This document shows positions 47,917 through 59,791 of a stretch of DNA of 64,000 nucleotides, piece by piece; the first letter of the stretch is position 1, and each line of letters opens with the position of its first letter. Both the position numbers and the translations under genes were made by a program. This DNA comes from Coprinellus micaceus (Eukaryota; Basidiomycota; Agaricomycetes; Agaricales; Psathyrellaceae): the NCBI GenBank assembly GCA_951394405.1, contig OX596345.1:992001-1056000 (forward strand), read 5' to 3'. The notes beneath the pieces were generated by a model that had not been told where the DNA came from, made no database searches, and saw only the letters and a program-made list of their open reading frames with translations.

Positions 47917-48371
47917 TCATGAACGCTTACCGGTACCATTCCCTCCCCCGTCCACGTTGCTTGCTGCCCTGTATTGGTCGAGTTCCGCTTTTCTTCGCGT
48001 GGCAATCCTCTCTTTCGCGAAATAGAGGAGTCCACCGGCGACGCCGAGGGAAGCCAGAAGCCTCAGACCCTGTGACGAGATTGAGATAGCACTTGAGCAT
48101 ACATGGATGCTATCAGAGATAAGGGCTGCGTACCATGTTCTTATGGGGCCAAATCGCGGGCATGGTGGTCGGGAGAGGAGGACAGCACAGAGTCCGTGGC
48201 ATGGTCTGGACTCACAGCAAGCGCCCGTACATAAAAGGAAGGTGTTCCCCACACGATCGTTTGCTTTGACTCGTCACCTTGCGTGATGCTGGAAATAGCC
48301 TTTCTTCTCTCCCGCCATCTTGACCGAAACGAAGGGACGGAAGGCCCCACGTTGAGCGCGATGAAAGCCAT
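47917..48371 (-). CDS. Possible small membrane protein (one TM), model uncertain
   Basis: The C-terminal exon (about 47917-48069) reads GLRLLASLGVAGGLLYFAKE followed by a basic stretch ERIATRRKAELDQYR, the layout of small fungal single-TM, possibly mitochondrial, proteins. A clean acceptor (CTCGTCACAG) precedes it. An upstream frame from an ATG at 48371 (MAFIALNVGPSVP) reaches a GTGAGT donor in the same phase; joining them needs a 140-nt intron, long for this genome. A GTAAGC donor near the end suggests a further exon. No family is assigned. Confidence 0.35.
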
Positions 48372-51300
48372 AATTGATCTTTGTACGCTTCTTCAACCAC
48401 TCCGATACTGAATCTTTTCATATTAGACCAAGTTCTTGCCAAGTAGACCAGGTTATTTGGTCAGTCCTGTCGTCACACTGGCACCATGCGTTTCGGACAG
48501 TGCCGCCAAATCATCGATTCGAAGGCAATACACCTTATTATGGCACTCAAACTCCCTCCAGAGAGTAAACTGATCGAGGTATCCCCCGTTTGAGGTAGTA
48601 AAACCTCTCGACCTCAAGGAATTCAAACGCACAGTCAGCCCGGCTCCACGGCTCCCAAAGGTTAAGCGCTATCTCGAGCCGCCTCGCGCCCCTAAAGCTT
48701 GATTTCGCCGTGTTCCTGGACCGGGTAACATACTGACTGTGCCTCATATCCGCCTTGATACTTCCTCCCATACATAATCCAGGTCTTCCAGAAAAAAAGG
48801 AGGGCTTCGTGTCTGTGATTTCCGTTTGGCGACTGTGTACTCTGGGTTCTTGATGAAAAATACACGGGACGCTCCTCTTGAAGAGCGAAGGCATGCTCGA
48901 AACTCAAGGAATGGCCTTGGATGCTATGCTCACGGAGTGCTCGCTTCTAAGACGCGAAGACCGCAAAACTTTGCAGAGGATGTACACGTAGAGATCCGGT
49001 TCCCCATGGATTTCCTTTCTCGAGGATCATCCCTTCTCTCGTCACTCCGACATTCTGGAGAGAGATCTAACGTGGCCCTGTCCTATCCATGGTCTATCCC
49101 CGCACCAACAATGACCTGTACGGTGTGTACCGGGCGCTCGACATTTCACTTTCAACGCATCTGGCACAACATGTTTTACTTCAGCTGGAAACCCAGAATC
49201 CACCGCTTGTCTCTACCACGATTCACTCGCGGCGGGTATGCAAGGTCCGCCTTACTATTGCTCTCGCCGATCGACCCTCCTCGACGTCACTCGCATGCCG
49301 AATTGTGCCAAAGATCGACATATTATGTCCTCCTTCGGTGTTAGAACCCCGCGAATCTCCACCACACGAAATTTAGAAATAGTCAGAGGGCGTAAGTCCG
49401 CTTAGGCCTCCCGCACTTCCAGGAATCGACCCCTTCGAGCAGGGACCTCGCACCAATTTTCAGACTGCAGCCGGCGACTACCAAGCAACCGCTCGATTCG
49501 ATGCTGGCAAGGGTCCTGTGCGGGGAACGTCGTCGGTGAAACGCGGGAGACTTACGAAACTATTCCCCTCTTTCGATTGACGCCGGTATTTGGAATCCCA
49601 ACTCGATGATTCGTCGAATAGCTGTGCCTGAAGCTTATTTCAGGGTTAGCAAGAACTTAGAAGAGGAGCCCTTGGTTTTCAATGTTAGCGTGGCTGCAGT
49701 AATAACCCTGTTGCGGCCCGGCCATGAACCTCGCTCATCTCCCAAGCCTTGGTACAGTCACAGAAGATCGAGCAACTGGCGAGATACCCGTAACAGTAAG
49801 CATATCTATTCGTCTATTCCTAGCTGCAACCTGACCCATGCTTTCGCGAACGGTTCGCCTGTCGAGCGCTGATGGACGCGACTGGTTTGTCCGACCTTGA
49901 CGCCAGTAGCTGTCAGTGATTCGGGTGCAGCCTTGAACCTGAGACTGCCTGCGACGGAGTGCTTGGGCCAAGCTCTGATTCAGCCTTCGCGGCTATCTAT
50001 CTGCGGCATCCTCGGCAAAATTAGCAGATTATTCAGACCACTGTTCTGTGCCCTATTCTTCGCGGTAGCCATTGTCTACATGATACATCCGCGCTGGCTC
50101 CATGCCTCATGGTTAGTGGCCAGCGACGAGTTGTTGTTGGTAAGGTCAGTCAACAGATCTTGCTTCGAACACCTTGCGCTGACTGTGGATGCGCTCATTT
50201 GTCCAGCAGCCTGGTGCACCTTGCGTCGCAAACGGTGGATAATTATACAGTGCACCAAGCGATGCAACAGCACCATCTCGTGTGTCGAATTAACCTGCGG
50301 AAGGCTATTTGTTGGGGCTTGAAAGGCTTGAAATGGGAAGGGTTGATACTGTCAAGGACTGTCAGGCGTCTACGTCTACGATTATGCGTAGTCTAGACCC
50401 GAGGTAGGCATATGGATTCCCCTCACTCAAACCCCGAGCCTCCTTTCCATCTCCGCACACCAAATCGGCCCTCCTTTCGAATTCCCCCTTGCAGGGAGCT
50501 CAATACATTCGGGTCCGCAGCATCGGCGCCTGCGCAGTGTACAACACCGTACAGGTTCCGGCGAGTGAAACCACTTCTCTCCTAGATTTATTTCCCCAAT
50601 ATTTCCCTCCGTGCGCCCTTCACCCAGGGTCCGCAAGATTAAACACTTACATCCAAGAACGCCGGTGAATGCCGGATGTGCCGTGGGCGCTGGGCGCTCG
50701 ACTTGAGCCTGGAAGCTGTGTCCTGCGGGCATCTCAGGCTTGGCCGAGCCTGAGTCGATGTCACGACGAACCGAGCCCCGTGTGGGAGAATGCAACAGCC
50801 GCCTGCCCTATCGGACCGCGGGAGATGCATGGACAGGAACACAAAGAAGTAGATGGGATGGAGCTCCAGCCGATGAGGTTCACGAATTTTTGGGAGTTCA
50901 AGAAGGTGCCGGGAGAAGGGGTGGGGACAGGCAGGTCGTGGTCAGTCGGTAAGCGAGTGAGCGCCTATCACTAGTTCCTCGCCGGATGCTGCCGGACTGC
51001 TGGGTTTGCCTAAATCCGACGCTGCCTTGCGGCTGCCCGGAAATACCAAGGTGTCTAATTTCAAGTGCTCGGACTTCCTCCGGGAGGGCTTATTTTGTCC
51101 CTTCCAATTATACCGACCGTCGGGCACGCTCATCGTGCACGTTCGGGGCGCCATGCAGCCGACTTGACGAAGGAGTAGGGTGAGGTAGGATGCTGGAGGA
51201 TGGGGTATTTGTCGTTCAGCACCCGTCCACCGAGGAGGAGACGGCGGGTCGGAGCCCGCAGTTCTGAAGCTTGTGAAGACAGAAATATGACAAAACCGGA

Positions 51301-52320
51301 CGGTTCTTCCCGAAGCTGTGAGCTCAGACTTGATTCTTTCAATCGCCTCGACCCGACATCTGACGAACACAATTCATTGTTGAAAGCAATCTTACATACC
51401 CACACTGGTTCGTACAGCCTGGACCAGGGTCTGTAATCTCAAAGAGCCACGGGGGTCCACCGTAAAGCGCCACAGTCCCCTCGGAATCCTGGCATGAGGG
51501 ACCCTGCGGAACAGCAGGTGTACCCGTATTCGAGACTATCTTGAAGCCTCGTGTCGCCAATTTGTCCTTTAACGTTCGTGTACCCCGTGAAGCGCGCAAG
51601 CATCCAGCAGTTTGATCTTCTCCTCGAGCCGAGGAGACGCCCGTCTCGATCCAGGGTATTTCGAACTCAGTAGCACAGCAACGCTTGGATCCAAGGGGCC
51701 AGACAGTCCCCCATGCAGTCGTCCTTTCTGGTTGCCAATTGGGTTTGGGGGCGCTCAGGAGGGGCCAAAATGTTGCCAAGTGATAACACAGAGGGGTAGA
51801 TGTCCTTCGGGAGGGTGGGTCACGCGAACGACCAAGAGCTTCGGGTGGGCGGTCTGCCTTCCCAAGGTTCCAGAGAAAGAAAAGCCTCGCCGGGAGTTTG
51901 GCCAGCAAGAGGATGGAGGGTCATTCGATCGTAGTCCGCAAGCGGCGTCGGATTGATCACTCTCAGTTGAGAGTGACAATCGCAAGGGGGTCTTTGTCAT
52001 CGGAAAGACATGTCTGGAGGGCATGCAACGTGGGGTGACAAAGAGAACGCGGACAGCATCTGACCAGGGTCAGGCAGGGCAAAATGTGCTGAACGGAGGG
52101 ATGTGTCGCAGATGGATGAATTGCAGAATGTTGGTCGGGATCAAGGCCTGTAACACGCATTGCCTCATGTTCATGAGAGAAAGAAAGCGGAAAGGGAGAG
52201 CGGGAGTGAGATGATCTTTTGGAACCTCAAAGACAGTACGTGCCGAAGTTCTTTGGGTGTTCTTGAGCGATGATCTACCATATTCCTCAGGCACGGGGAG
52301 GGTGACATCGCCGCGAAGCC
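48372..52320. other. Gene-poor 4-kb stretch
   Basis: ORFs up to 189 aa occur on both strands (for example 48547-48894 and 51339-51908 on the minus strand), with no recognised domain or consistent codon use. No repeat structure was noticed. Could hold lineage-specific genes, lncRNA or relics. Confidence 0.4.
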
Positions 52321-52611
52321 TTGGAAGGCACTGCCGCGGCAAAAGAACGTCGGCGCTTTGTGTCTCGGGATAACCCTGTGCGGGACCCTTCCATCTCCGC
52401 AACGGAGTTAAAACGCCGAGAAGCTTTAAACGAGGGAGAAGACTACAAAGATTTCCGGTCCCTGCATCGTTGGGAAAAGTCAATCGAAAATGGACGCGTT
52501 GTAGAAACACTATTGGACTCACCAGACGCGACTCCATGCCGATGCAGTCGTCTGACGCTGGTATGGGGCCGCTATGGCATCACAGTGTCGAGCAGAGGAG
52601 GGAGGGAATGA
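52321..52611 (+). CDS. Coding-like fragment, unknown
   Basis: An open frame with protein-like charged composition: AAAKERRRFVSRDNPVRDPS then ELKRREALNEGEDYKDFRSL and HRWEKSIENGRVVETLLDSP. The hydrophilic, helix-prone character differs from surrounding chance ORFs. No homologue is recalled. It could be one exon of a larger gene or a relic; the last 30 codons look random. Confidence 0.3.
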   Translation: MEGTAAAKERRRFVSRDNPVRDPSISATELKRREALNEGEDYKDFRSLHRWEKSIENGRVVETLLDSPDATPCRCSRLTLVWGRYGITVSSRGGRE

Positions 52612-53019
52612 GGCTAGATATGAGCAAAGGCTCCAAGCCTCGTGTACAGGCTTTATCACGAAGCTATATCAAATCTCCGAAGTCAAGATGCAGTGAGATG
52701 CGAGGGTACGATCGGGCCAGTGACATAATTTGTCAGGCGGTTCCAATTGGGGTTTACCTCCGGGATCTTGTCCTCAAATCACAAACCAAACCGTGCTGTC
52801 ACTCACAAACAAACCAGATCCGACCTGGCGCCTTTGACGGACTCCGGAGGTGCATCACCCAATATATATTAGGTTGCGCCTCGTACTAGCGGTTGCCAAC
52901 TCGACCCCACCATTCTAATCAGCCAGGCTTAAGACTGCTTGCGCTAGAAATTTTCAGCCCTCCCTCCACCAGTTTTCACCATTACCACTACACAGTACCC
53001 CCCTCGGTCCTCCTTCACC

Positions 53020-53277
53020 ATGCCTGGCACGGTCATTTCAAACGCAACCCAAATCTGGGAGCTCGGTGTCCACTGGACAGTGTACAGCCAGTGCGGAGTG
53101 TGGGATTCCAAGGGCAAAGGCGTCGATATCTGGGAGTGCATTCGCGATCGTGAGTGTCCTCTTTGAAAGGTTCACTGGGGATGGCGATACTCACCATTTT
53201 TCTCCTCCGTAGATGACTCAACACCAGGGACACAGCCCCCCAACGCGCTCTACTGGCGATACGTTGCTCGCAGATAG
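53020..53277 (+). CDS. Tiny CBM5/12-like (chitin-binding type 3) protein, 64 aa
   Basis: Two exons, 53020-53149 and 53213-53277, separated by a 63-nt intron with phase 1, read MPGTVISNATQIWELGVHW ... DIWECIRDHDSTPGTQPP and end NALYWRYVARR. The pattern (aromatic W near the start, W.C in the middle, H.S.PG..PP and a final W) is that of carbohydrate-binding module family 5/12. No signal peptide is visible, and the protein consists of the module alone. Single-domain proteins of this sort are known from basidiomycetes, but the ligand here is unknown. Good start context (TTCACC-ATG). Confidence 0.6.
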
Positions 53278-53935
53278 AGGTTGCAGATACATACCAATCC
53301 CTCACATACCCATCCCTTCCCATCCTTCCGTCGCCATGCATGGGGCGGGTCAACAAAAACTCATCGGCTTAGAGTGTGCTATCGTGCATACCTCGACCAT
53401 ACCACACCTCGAACACTGCCGCACCGCTCTCTACCCCATCCATCCCGGCTCACGTTCCCTTGCGCAGGACCGCTCGCTATCATACCTCACGTTCATCCGG
53501 ACCATAATCCCCTTCGCCTTCACCCGGGACTCCTATCCAGGAGGTTCCACACGATGCATGCCTGTCCTTAGTTCAGCCGCAAGTTGGCAGGAAGCGCTGC
53601 CGTCGGTCGCCTCCGATTGGGATGGAAGGGAGGTGGTGGTTATCTTGGGCTTGCTGTCATCTATTCGCTTTGGCTATTTGATATCATCTTTCATCTTTCT
53701 GGGTCTCTCTCTTCTCTCATCGCATGCTCGTCTTCTTTCTATTGAAGCAGCGTCTTCAACCTATCTATTTCCATGGTCTTCTTTCGCATCTTCGTCATTT
53801 GGACTAGAATATTGAACACTCGCATCCACCTGTAGCTGTATTCCACTTCGATACATTAGCGTATAATAAATTCATACTCCCTCACGACTTACAACGACCT
53901 GAGGTTCCCCGGCCTGCTTCCCATCGACTTCAGCG
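53278..53935. other. Intergenic, pyrimidine-rich
   Basis: Downstream of the CBM-like gene; a 200-aa plus-strand ORF (53213-53815) is a read-through of the small gene's second exon in another frame and is not called. Confidence 0.4.
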
Positions 53936-54354
53936 CGCTTCCTGTACTGCTCCCTTCCTTGCTTCCCGGGACGGCCTGAAAGATCCTCTGAATGACATCA
54001 TAAATGGCCTACGTCATGAATGCCATATGCAACGCGTCCGGAATCAGTCTCTGGTCGTCACAAGTTCGCGAAGCACAGGCTTCAATAATGGGATTCATTA
54101 GCTGCTGTCCTCTCGATAGGCTGTCCTGATGTGATATGTTCAGGAAAAGGCTGGAGGAAACCAAGGGTAAGGATTCGTTGAAGATTGGGGACATACCACA
54201 CAACTTGAACTGTTTCCGCGATGAGGGACACAAGGCCAAGCTCGGCGGCTAAATCTACGCCCATAGGCAAAGCATGGTCAAGGTCTTTCCTTAACGACGC
54301 CCGACCGACCTTTGCGCCGATGCATGAGTTTCGCGGCCAGGCATCCCCATCCAT
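53936..54354 (-). CDS. Possible hypothetical spliced gene
   Basis: Minus strand from about 54354: RASLRKDLDHALPMGVDLAA and LGLVSLIAETVQVV, then a 46-nt GTATGT...CTCCAG intron candidate, continuing LFLNISHQDSLSRGQQLMNP and IIEACASRTCDDQRLIPDAL to HMAFMT. The spliced reading looks more protein-like than either frame alone. An upstream exon (54368-54550) may belong to it. No family recognised. Confidence 0.3.
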
Positions 54355-54559
54355 GAGTCAAGTCTAGTCAGACGGTTGGAGGTGCAGTTGTTCTCTCTCT
54401 TGCCGACGTTCGTGCCACTGTGTTCCGTACCATATGGGCAGAGCTGACCTGAACAGTTAATTGAGGAAGCAGAATCAGATCACCACCATCACGGGAAGGG
54501 CGCCTCGAGGGGGAGAATAGGGACTCGCTCACTGCCGGCAGCCTCTTCAAACGGTAACT

Positions 54560-55338
54560 GCAAGTTTCAAACTTCAGGGTCAGGACCCCATTCTCTGAAG
54601 TGCGGAAAGAAATTGAGATGTCGAAAGTCAGATGTCAACCGAGATTGGTAAGTTGGTGGAAGATTTGCGAGGTCCAGATGATGATCGTCGCTCGACACAG
54701 GTTGAGAACTTGAGCACTTCTTCAAAGTGGGGAGGTGTGTGGGATTGCGGATGGAACTGGCGGGTGTGTTGCAACTCCGTGTCGCGAACACTGGAGGAGA
54801 TTCTCTTCTCATCGCGAATGCACTTCCGCGAATATATTGGAGATGCTAGGAGTGCACCCTAGTTTCGAGTCGGTATACTGATCGCAAGGTATAGCTGTGT
54901 TAAAGATGACGCACCAGTACTTGAATTGAGATGGGTGGTTTGCTTCGCCACTTAACCATAACTGGGAGAAAGCAGCCACTGATCATGATTAAGTGGTTCG
55001 TTTCATAGCGAGCCGGTATCTTGGCCATTGCGAAAGAGGTGGACGTTGAGGTCTTAGTTTTGGTGTCCTTCAGTGACAATGCAAGGATGGCAGGGGCGTT
55101 CTGTGTGGTCGAATGTGCCAGTACGAGAGAGAAGCATTGTGGAGGATTCCGGGACAGCTGCCCCTCCCTTTACACGCACACATCCGGACGCGGCCCTCTG
55201 GTGGCCGAGCGGATGGAAGTCGAGAGAAACTTGAAGAGGCAGATCCGGCCCCTGAGTCGGGGCCATATACCCACGTGGATGTCATGTGCTCTTCAGCCAT
55301 TTGATTCAGCGCCAGATACGCGGGTGGCTGTGCCAAAA
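54560..55338. promoter_or_regulatory. Upstream region of PWP2
   Basis: About 780 bp with no supported gene; expected to contain the PWP2 promoter. Confidence 0.35.
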
Positions 55339-58306
55339 ATGAAAGCGAACTACCAGGTACGACCATGTCGAGGTCCAAGTTATTTGGGTTGAAGCTCACA
55401 ATCTATCCAGTTCTCCAATATCTGTGGGACAGTGTATCGCCAGGGGAATGTTTTATTCACTCCAGATGGCAATACACTCTATAGTCCCGTAGGAAACAGA
55501 GTTTCCGTGTTTGATCTCGTCAAGTACGTCCGCTTAAGTGGTATTGGGTTTCGAGATGGCTGAATACCAGAAGCAACAAGTCCTTTACGTTCCCATTCGA
55601 GAACCGGAAGAACATCGCTGCGGTTGCGCTGAGCCCAGATGGAAATGTCTTGATTACGGTGGACGAGGGTGCGTCCAGGGCGTTACACGAGTCTGCTGGT
55701 GCTGATCGTAATGTAGATGGACGAGCGTTGCTAGTGAATGCTCGGAGAGGGACCGTATTGCACCACTTCAACTTCAAGCAGAAAGTGAAGGCGATAAAGT
55801 TCTCTCCGAACGGCAAGTGAGTTCAAACCAACCCGCTCGGAAGGGTCTAGTTCTGAGGGCCTTGCAGATACATTGCAGTGACACACGGATCGCACGTTCA
55901 AGTCTGGTGCACACCGAACCACCTCGTCCGAGAATTCGCCCCGTTCAACCTCCACAGGACGTACACTGGACACCATGACGACGTTCTGAGTATCGAATGG
56001 TCGCCAGATTCTCAGTGCTTCATCACCACCTCCCGTGACATGACTGCTCGCCTCTTCACCCTCAACCCCTTGCCGGGATTTAGACCCAAAACCTTTGCTG
56101 GTCACCGTGACGCAGTCGTAGCCGCTTATTTTGCATCAAACGGCGAATCTGTACGTTTATTACCTCCATGGCCGGAGAGGCGAAATCTAATCTCATATCT
56201 AGATTTACACCGTCAGCAAAGATGGATCTGTCTTCACATGGAAGGCAAAGGATGACCAGCAAATGGACTCTGACGATGAAGACGTTGCCCCCATTCCTTC
56301 TACCTCCCAAAACGACCTCTACCACCGAATCGCCAACACACGATGGGGTGTACATAAGCGAAACTACTTCAACCAGGCCAACACCAAGGTCGTCTGCACC
56401 ACCTTCCACCCTCCATCGAATCTACTCGTTGTCGGGTTCTCCACGGGTGTCTTTGGCCTCTGGGAGATGCCCTCCTTTACCAACATCCACACTCTCAGCA
56501 TCTCCCAAGAAAAGATTTCTTCAGTCGCGATCAACGCTTCGGGAGAATGGCTCGCCTTTGGCGCGCGTAAGCTTGGCCAGCTGCTCGTGTGGGAATGGCA
56601 GTCCGAGTCGTATGTTCTGAAGCAGCAGGGCCACTACTTCGACATGAATACTCTAGACTACGCGCCTGACGGTCAAACGGTTGCTACCGGTGGAGATGAT
56701 GGCAAGGTCAAGCTGTGGTCAGCGTACTCTGGCTTTTGTTTCGTGACCTTCACGGAACACACAGCACCAGTGTCGACGGTCAGCTTCGCAAAGCAAGGTA
56801 GCGTCCTCTTCACGGCTTCCCTGGATGGCACCGTCCGGGCATATGATCTTGTCCGCTACCGCAATTTCCGAACCTTCACCTCCCCCACACCGGTTCAATT
56901 CTCTTGCCTTGCCGTCGACCCGTCCGGTGAAGTCGTCGCGGCGGGATCCTCGGATTCCTTCGAGGTCTTCCTCTGGTCAGTGCAGACCGGAAAGCTCCTC
57001 GACATTCTCACTGGCCACGAAGGCCCAGTCAGTGCCCTTGCTTTCTCCCCAGTTGGCGATAGTCAACTCGCCAGCGCCTCATGGGACAAGACTGTCCGTC
57101 TATGGAGCGTCTTTGGCCGCTCAAGGGCTGTCGAGCCGTTCAACTTGTCAGCAGATGGTCTCGCGTTGGCCTTCCGACCAGACGGCAAGGAGCTCGCCGT
57201 ATCCTCCCTCAACGGCCAAATCACATTCTTCGACGTCCAAGATGGCAAGCAAACCAACGTTATCGAGGGAAGGAAAGACGTATCTGGAGGCAGAAAGGGC
57301 GACGACCGCATGTCTGCTGCGAACAGCGCCTCCGGAAAATCCTACACCAGTCTTGCATACACGGCCGATGGGAAATGCGTGTTGGCGGGTGGAAACAGCA
57401 AATATGTCGTGCTCTACGACGTTCGAGAAGGCGAAGGAATCATGTTGAAGAAGTTCCAAGTATCACAGAACCTTTCGCTCGACGGCACGGAGGAATTCCT
57501 CGACAGTCGCAAGGTCAACGACGATGGAATCAACACTGACCTCATCAATGACGAAGAGGGGAGTGACCTCGAAGACCGGCTCGACACCAGTTTACCCGGG
57601 GCACGCAGAGGCGCAGGGGATATGTCTGTTCGCCGCTACCGCCAGGAAGCGCGAACAAAGTGTGTTCGATTTTCCCCGACAGGGCGTGCTTGGGCGGCAG
57701 CGTCGACCGAAGGCCTCTTGATTTACTCCCTCGACGAATCGGTGACGTTCGACCCCTTCGATCTCTCCCTTGACCTTACCCCCCAATCGGTTTGGGAGGT
57801 GTTGACGGCTCGTGAATATCTGAAGGCCCTTGTCATGGCTTTCCGACTGAACGAGAAGCCAATTATCCAACAGGTATACGAGAGTATACCCCCCTCCGAC
57901 ATTCGGCTCATGGCACGCCAGCTGCCTGTGGCTTACGTCCCACTTCTTCTGCGGTTCGTGGCAGAGAACCTCGAAAAGAGTCCGCATCTCGAATTTCATC
58001 TAACTTGGAGCAATACGTTACTTCTTGTCCATGGGCGGTACTTGAAAGAACGATCCGGGGAGCACGCGAGCGTCTTCAGGGTGTTGCAGAAGGGACTTTC
58101 CGATTCGGAACAGTCGATATCAAAACTGTGCGTACCTATTCACTTTGTACCACTCCCTATCTTTCTATCGGACGCTTGACACTGACTGACACTATCGTCT
58201 GGACCCTATTAGATGCGATGAGAACACCTCATCCCTCTCCTACCTCATTGACCAGTCGAAGATCGTCCAAGCACGTCACGTTGCAGCAGATATGTCCATG
58301 TCATAA
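55339..58306 (+). CDS. pwp2: PWP2/UTP1, WD40 protein of the UTP-B small-subunit processome
   Basis: Core component of the UTP-B complex that binds the U3 snoRNP and 5' ETS during 18S rRNA maturation in the nucleolus. Exons 55339-55356, 55411-55523, 55571-55668, 55717-55816, 55868-56150, 56203-58127, 58213-58306 close to 876 aa, close to the usual length. Twin WD40 propellers: blocks such as NVLITVDE, VTHGSHVQVW, HRDAVVAAYF, LDYAPDGQTVATGGDDGKVK, LFTASLDGTVRAYDL, DSFEVFLWSVQTGKLLDILT and LASASWDKTVRLW. The C-terminal PWP2 domain starts near SVWEVLTAREYLKALVMAFR. The first exon encodes only six residues (MKANYQ). The last intron (85 nt) is longer than the rest. The next small gene begins 62 bp after the stop. 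Confidence 0.96.
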
Positions 58307-58367
58307 GCCGTGTGTATCACCTTTCCCCCACCCTCTCTCCAACCCCGGAAATTCGGTAAAAATCTGT

Positions 58368-58789
58368 ATGGCTGGTTTACCCCAGCCTGTGGACCCTGGT
58401 TCGCATCGTGACGTATCTACACTTTTGGCGACAAGAGAATCCACCCTTTTATCTTGGTTGTCACAGCCTCTGTCTACTAAAAGTGTCCTCGTGTCGTAAG
58501 CGCCCTCACTCTGAAACCAGGAAGGACTTAGGCTGGTTCGTCCAGCAGTACCCTAAACTTTGTTTCTGACAGTTTCGTCCCTCCCCCTCGGGCCATCACG
58601 ATTGAGGCTATGATAAAGGAAGCAGCCCGCACCCGACAACAGAACAAGGTTTATCCCCTGGGAGAACACGAGTGGTCAAATGACAGTTACAAATGGGCGC
58701 CCATCCTCTGGACTCTCAGCGTTCAAGGATTTGTTGAGGCTTCGAATTCGAAATACACCGCGAGTGGGGCCTCCGCCGGATCCTCCTAA
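58368..58789 (+). CDS. Unrecognised small two-exon gene, 114 aa
   Basis: Exons 58368-58495 and 58573-58789 with a GTAAGC...GACAG intron of 77 nt; phase 2 closes to a TAA stop. The product starts MAGLPQPVDPGSHRDVSTLL and contains FVPPPRAITIEAMIKEAART and RQQNKVYPLGEHEWSN, an ordered, charged composition unlike chance ORFs. No domain, signal peptide or TM segment is seen and I do not recognise the family. Tight spacing behind PWP2 (62 bp) means the PWP2 3' UTR probably overlaps its promoter; it could alternatively be an extended or alternative 3' part of the PWP2 transcript. Confidence 0.5.
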
Positions 58790-59791
58790 CGGTTTCTTCT
58801 GTCGTGTAGGCTTTCTCTGAACATGGCAGTTGTGGAGAATTCCCCTGTTGGTTGTAAGAACGTCCAACGACGACGTTGTCGATGGGAGGGAGGACCCAGG
58901 AGGTAGGCGCCTTGGAGTGCCTTTTATTTGGAGAGTTCTCGTAGAGGGCTACGACTTTTCCTCTTTTGATGCTATGCTGTGACCGTGGGTCGCTTGGTTC
59001 GCCTCGACCTCGAACCAGCCAGCGATGCCACAGACCTCACGATTCGATTTCCGGAACGATGGTAAATTGTCTCATACGTAAATGTAAGCGCTCGAGGAGG
59101 GCTGAATCGCAATGTTCGGGAGTTTAGTGTGAACCAGGTTTGATTCACGAATCTACCTTGAATTAACCGGGGTGAATCGCTATGCGGCCTGGAGGATGGG
59201 CCGATACGACTGCGCCAATGTTCCAATGCTGTAGGGAAGTCCAACATACACCCGTGTAGGGTATGTGCACCACTGCATTGCATGCAAGCGCGCGGCCCTG
59301 TGCATGTGAATCCTAATGGCACTGAATGTTATAGGAAGCATGCGGGGACACAGAGTGACGACCGTCATGACAGCCGCCCTGACATCATCCTCTCCGGGTA
59401 CTTCAAGCGGCGGCACCGTTAAGTTCAAAGTCGTAGCGCACGTTGTCCGTAGTTTCATACGACTGTGGAAATAGACACGGAACGCCTAAAGAAGGGAGGC
59501 GTTGGAGGCATTGTGGAGCAGTGCTCCGTTTCTGTACCTGAACATGCAAGGAAGGGCATAAAAGATTATTGTGGAGACCCCACGCGAAGAGGCTTCGTAT
59601 GGCTTCGTTAGCGTGGTGAAGGGGCCACTAGTAGGTGGCATATTGCTTGGTATCAAAGAACGACGGAACGGACCGCGGAGGCACTGTGGTAAGCAAGGAG
59701 GATATTAGCGTCAGATGTGGCGCCGATGAGGTTGTAGGGGGTACGTACTTGGAAAAGGTGCGTCAGTATACCGCGACCGAGTGTGTCTAGC
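58790..59791. other. Convergent intergenic region
   Basis: About 1 kb between the small gene (plus) and MAK5 (minus). A 116-aa and a 92-aa minus-strand ORF overlap here with no domain. Nothing supported. Confidence 0.4.

Noticed and set aside
51339..51908. 189-aa minus-strand ORF as a transposon relic
   Set aside because: No integrase, reverse transcriptase or transposase motif could be found in any frame, and an equally long frame exists on the other strand.
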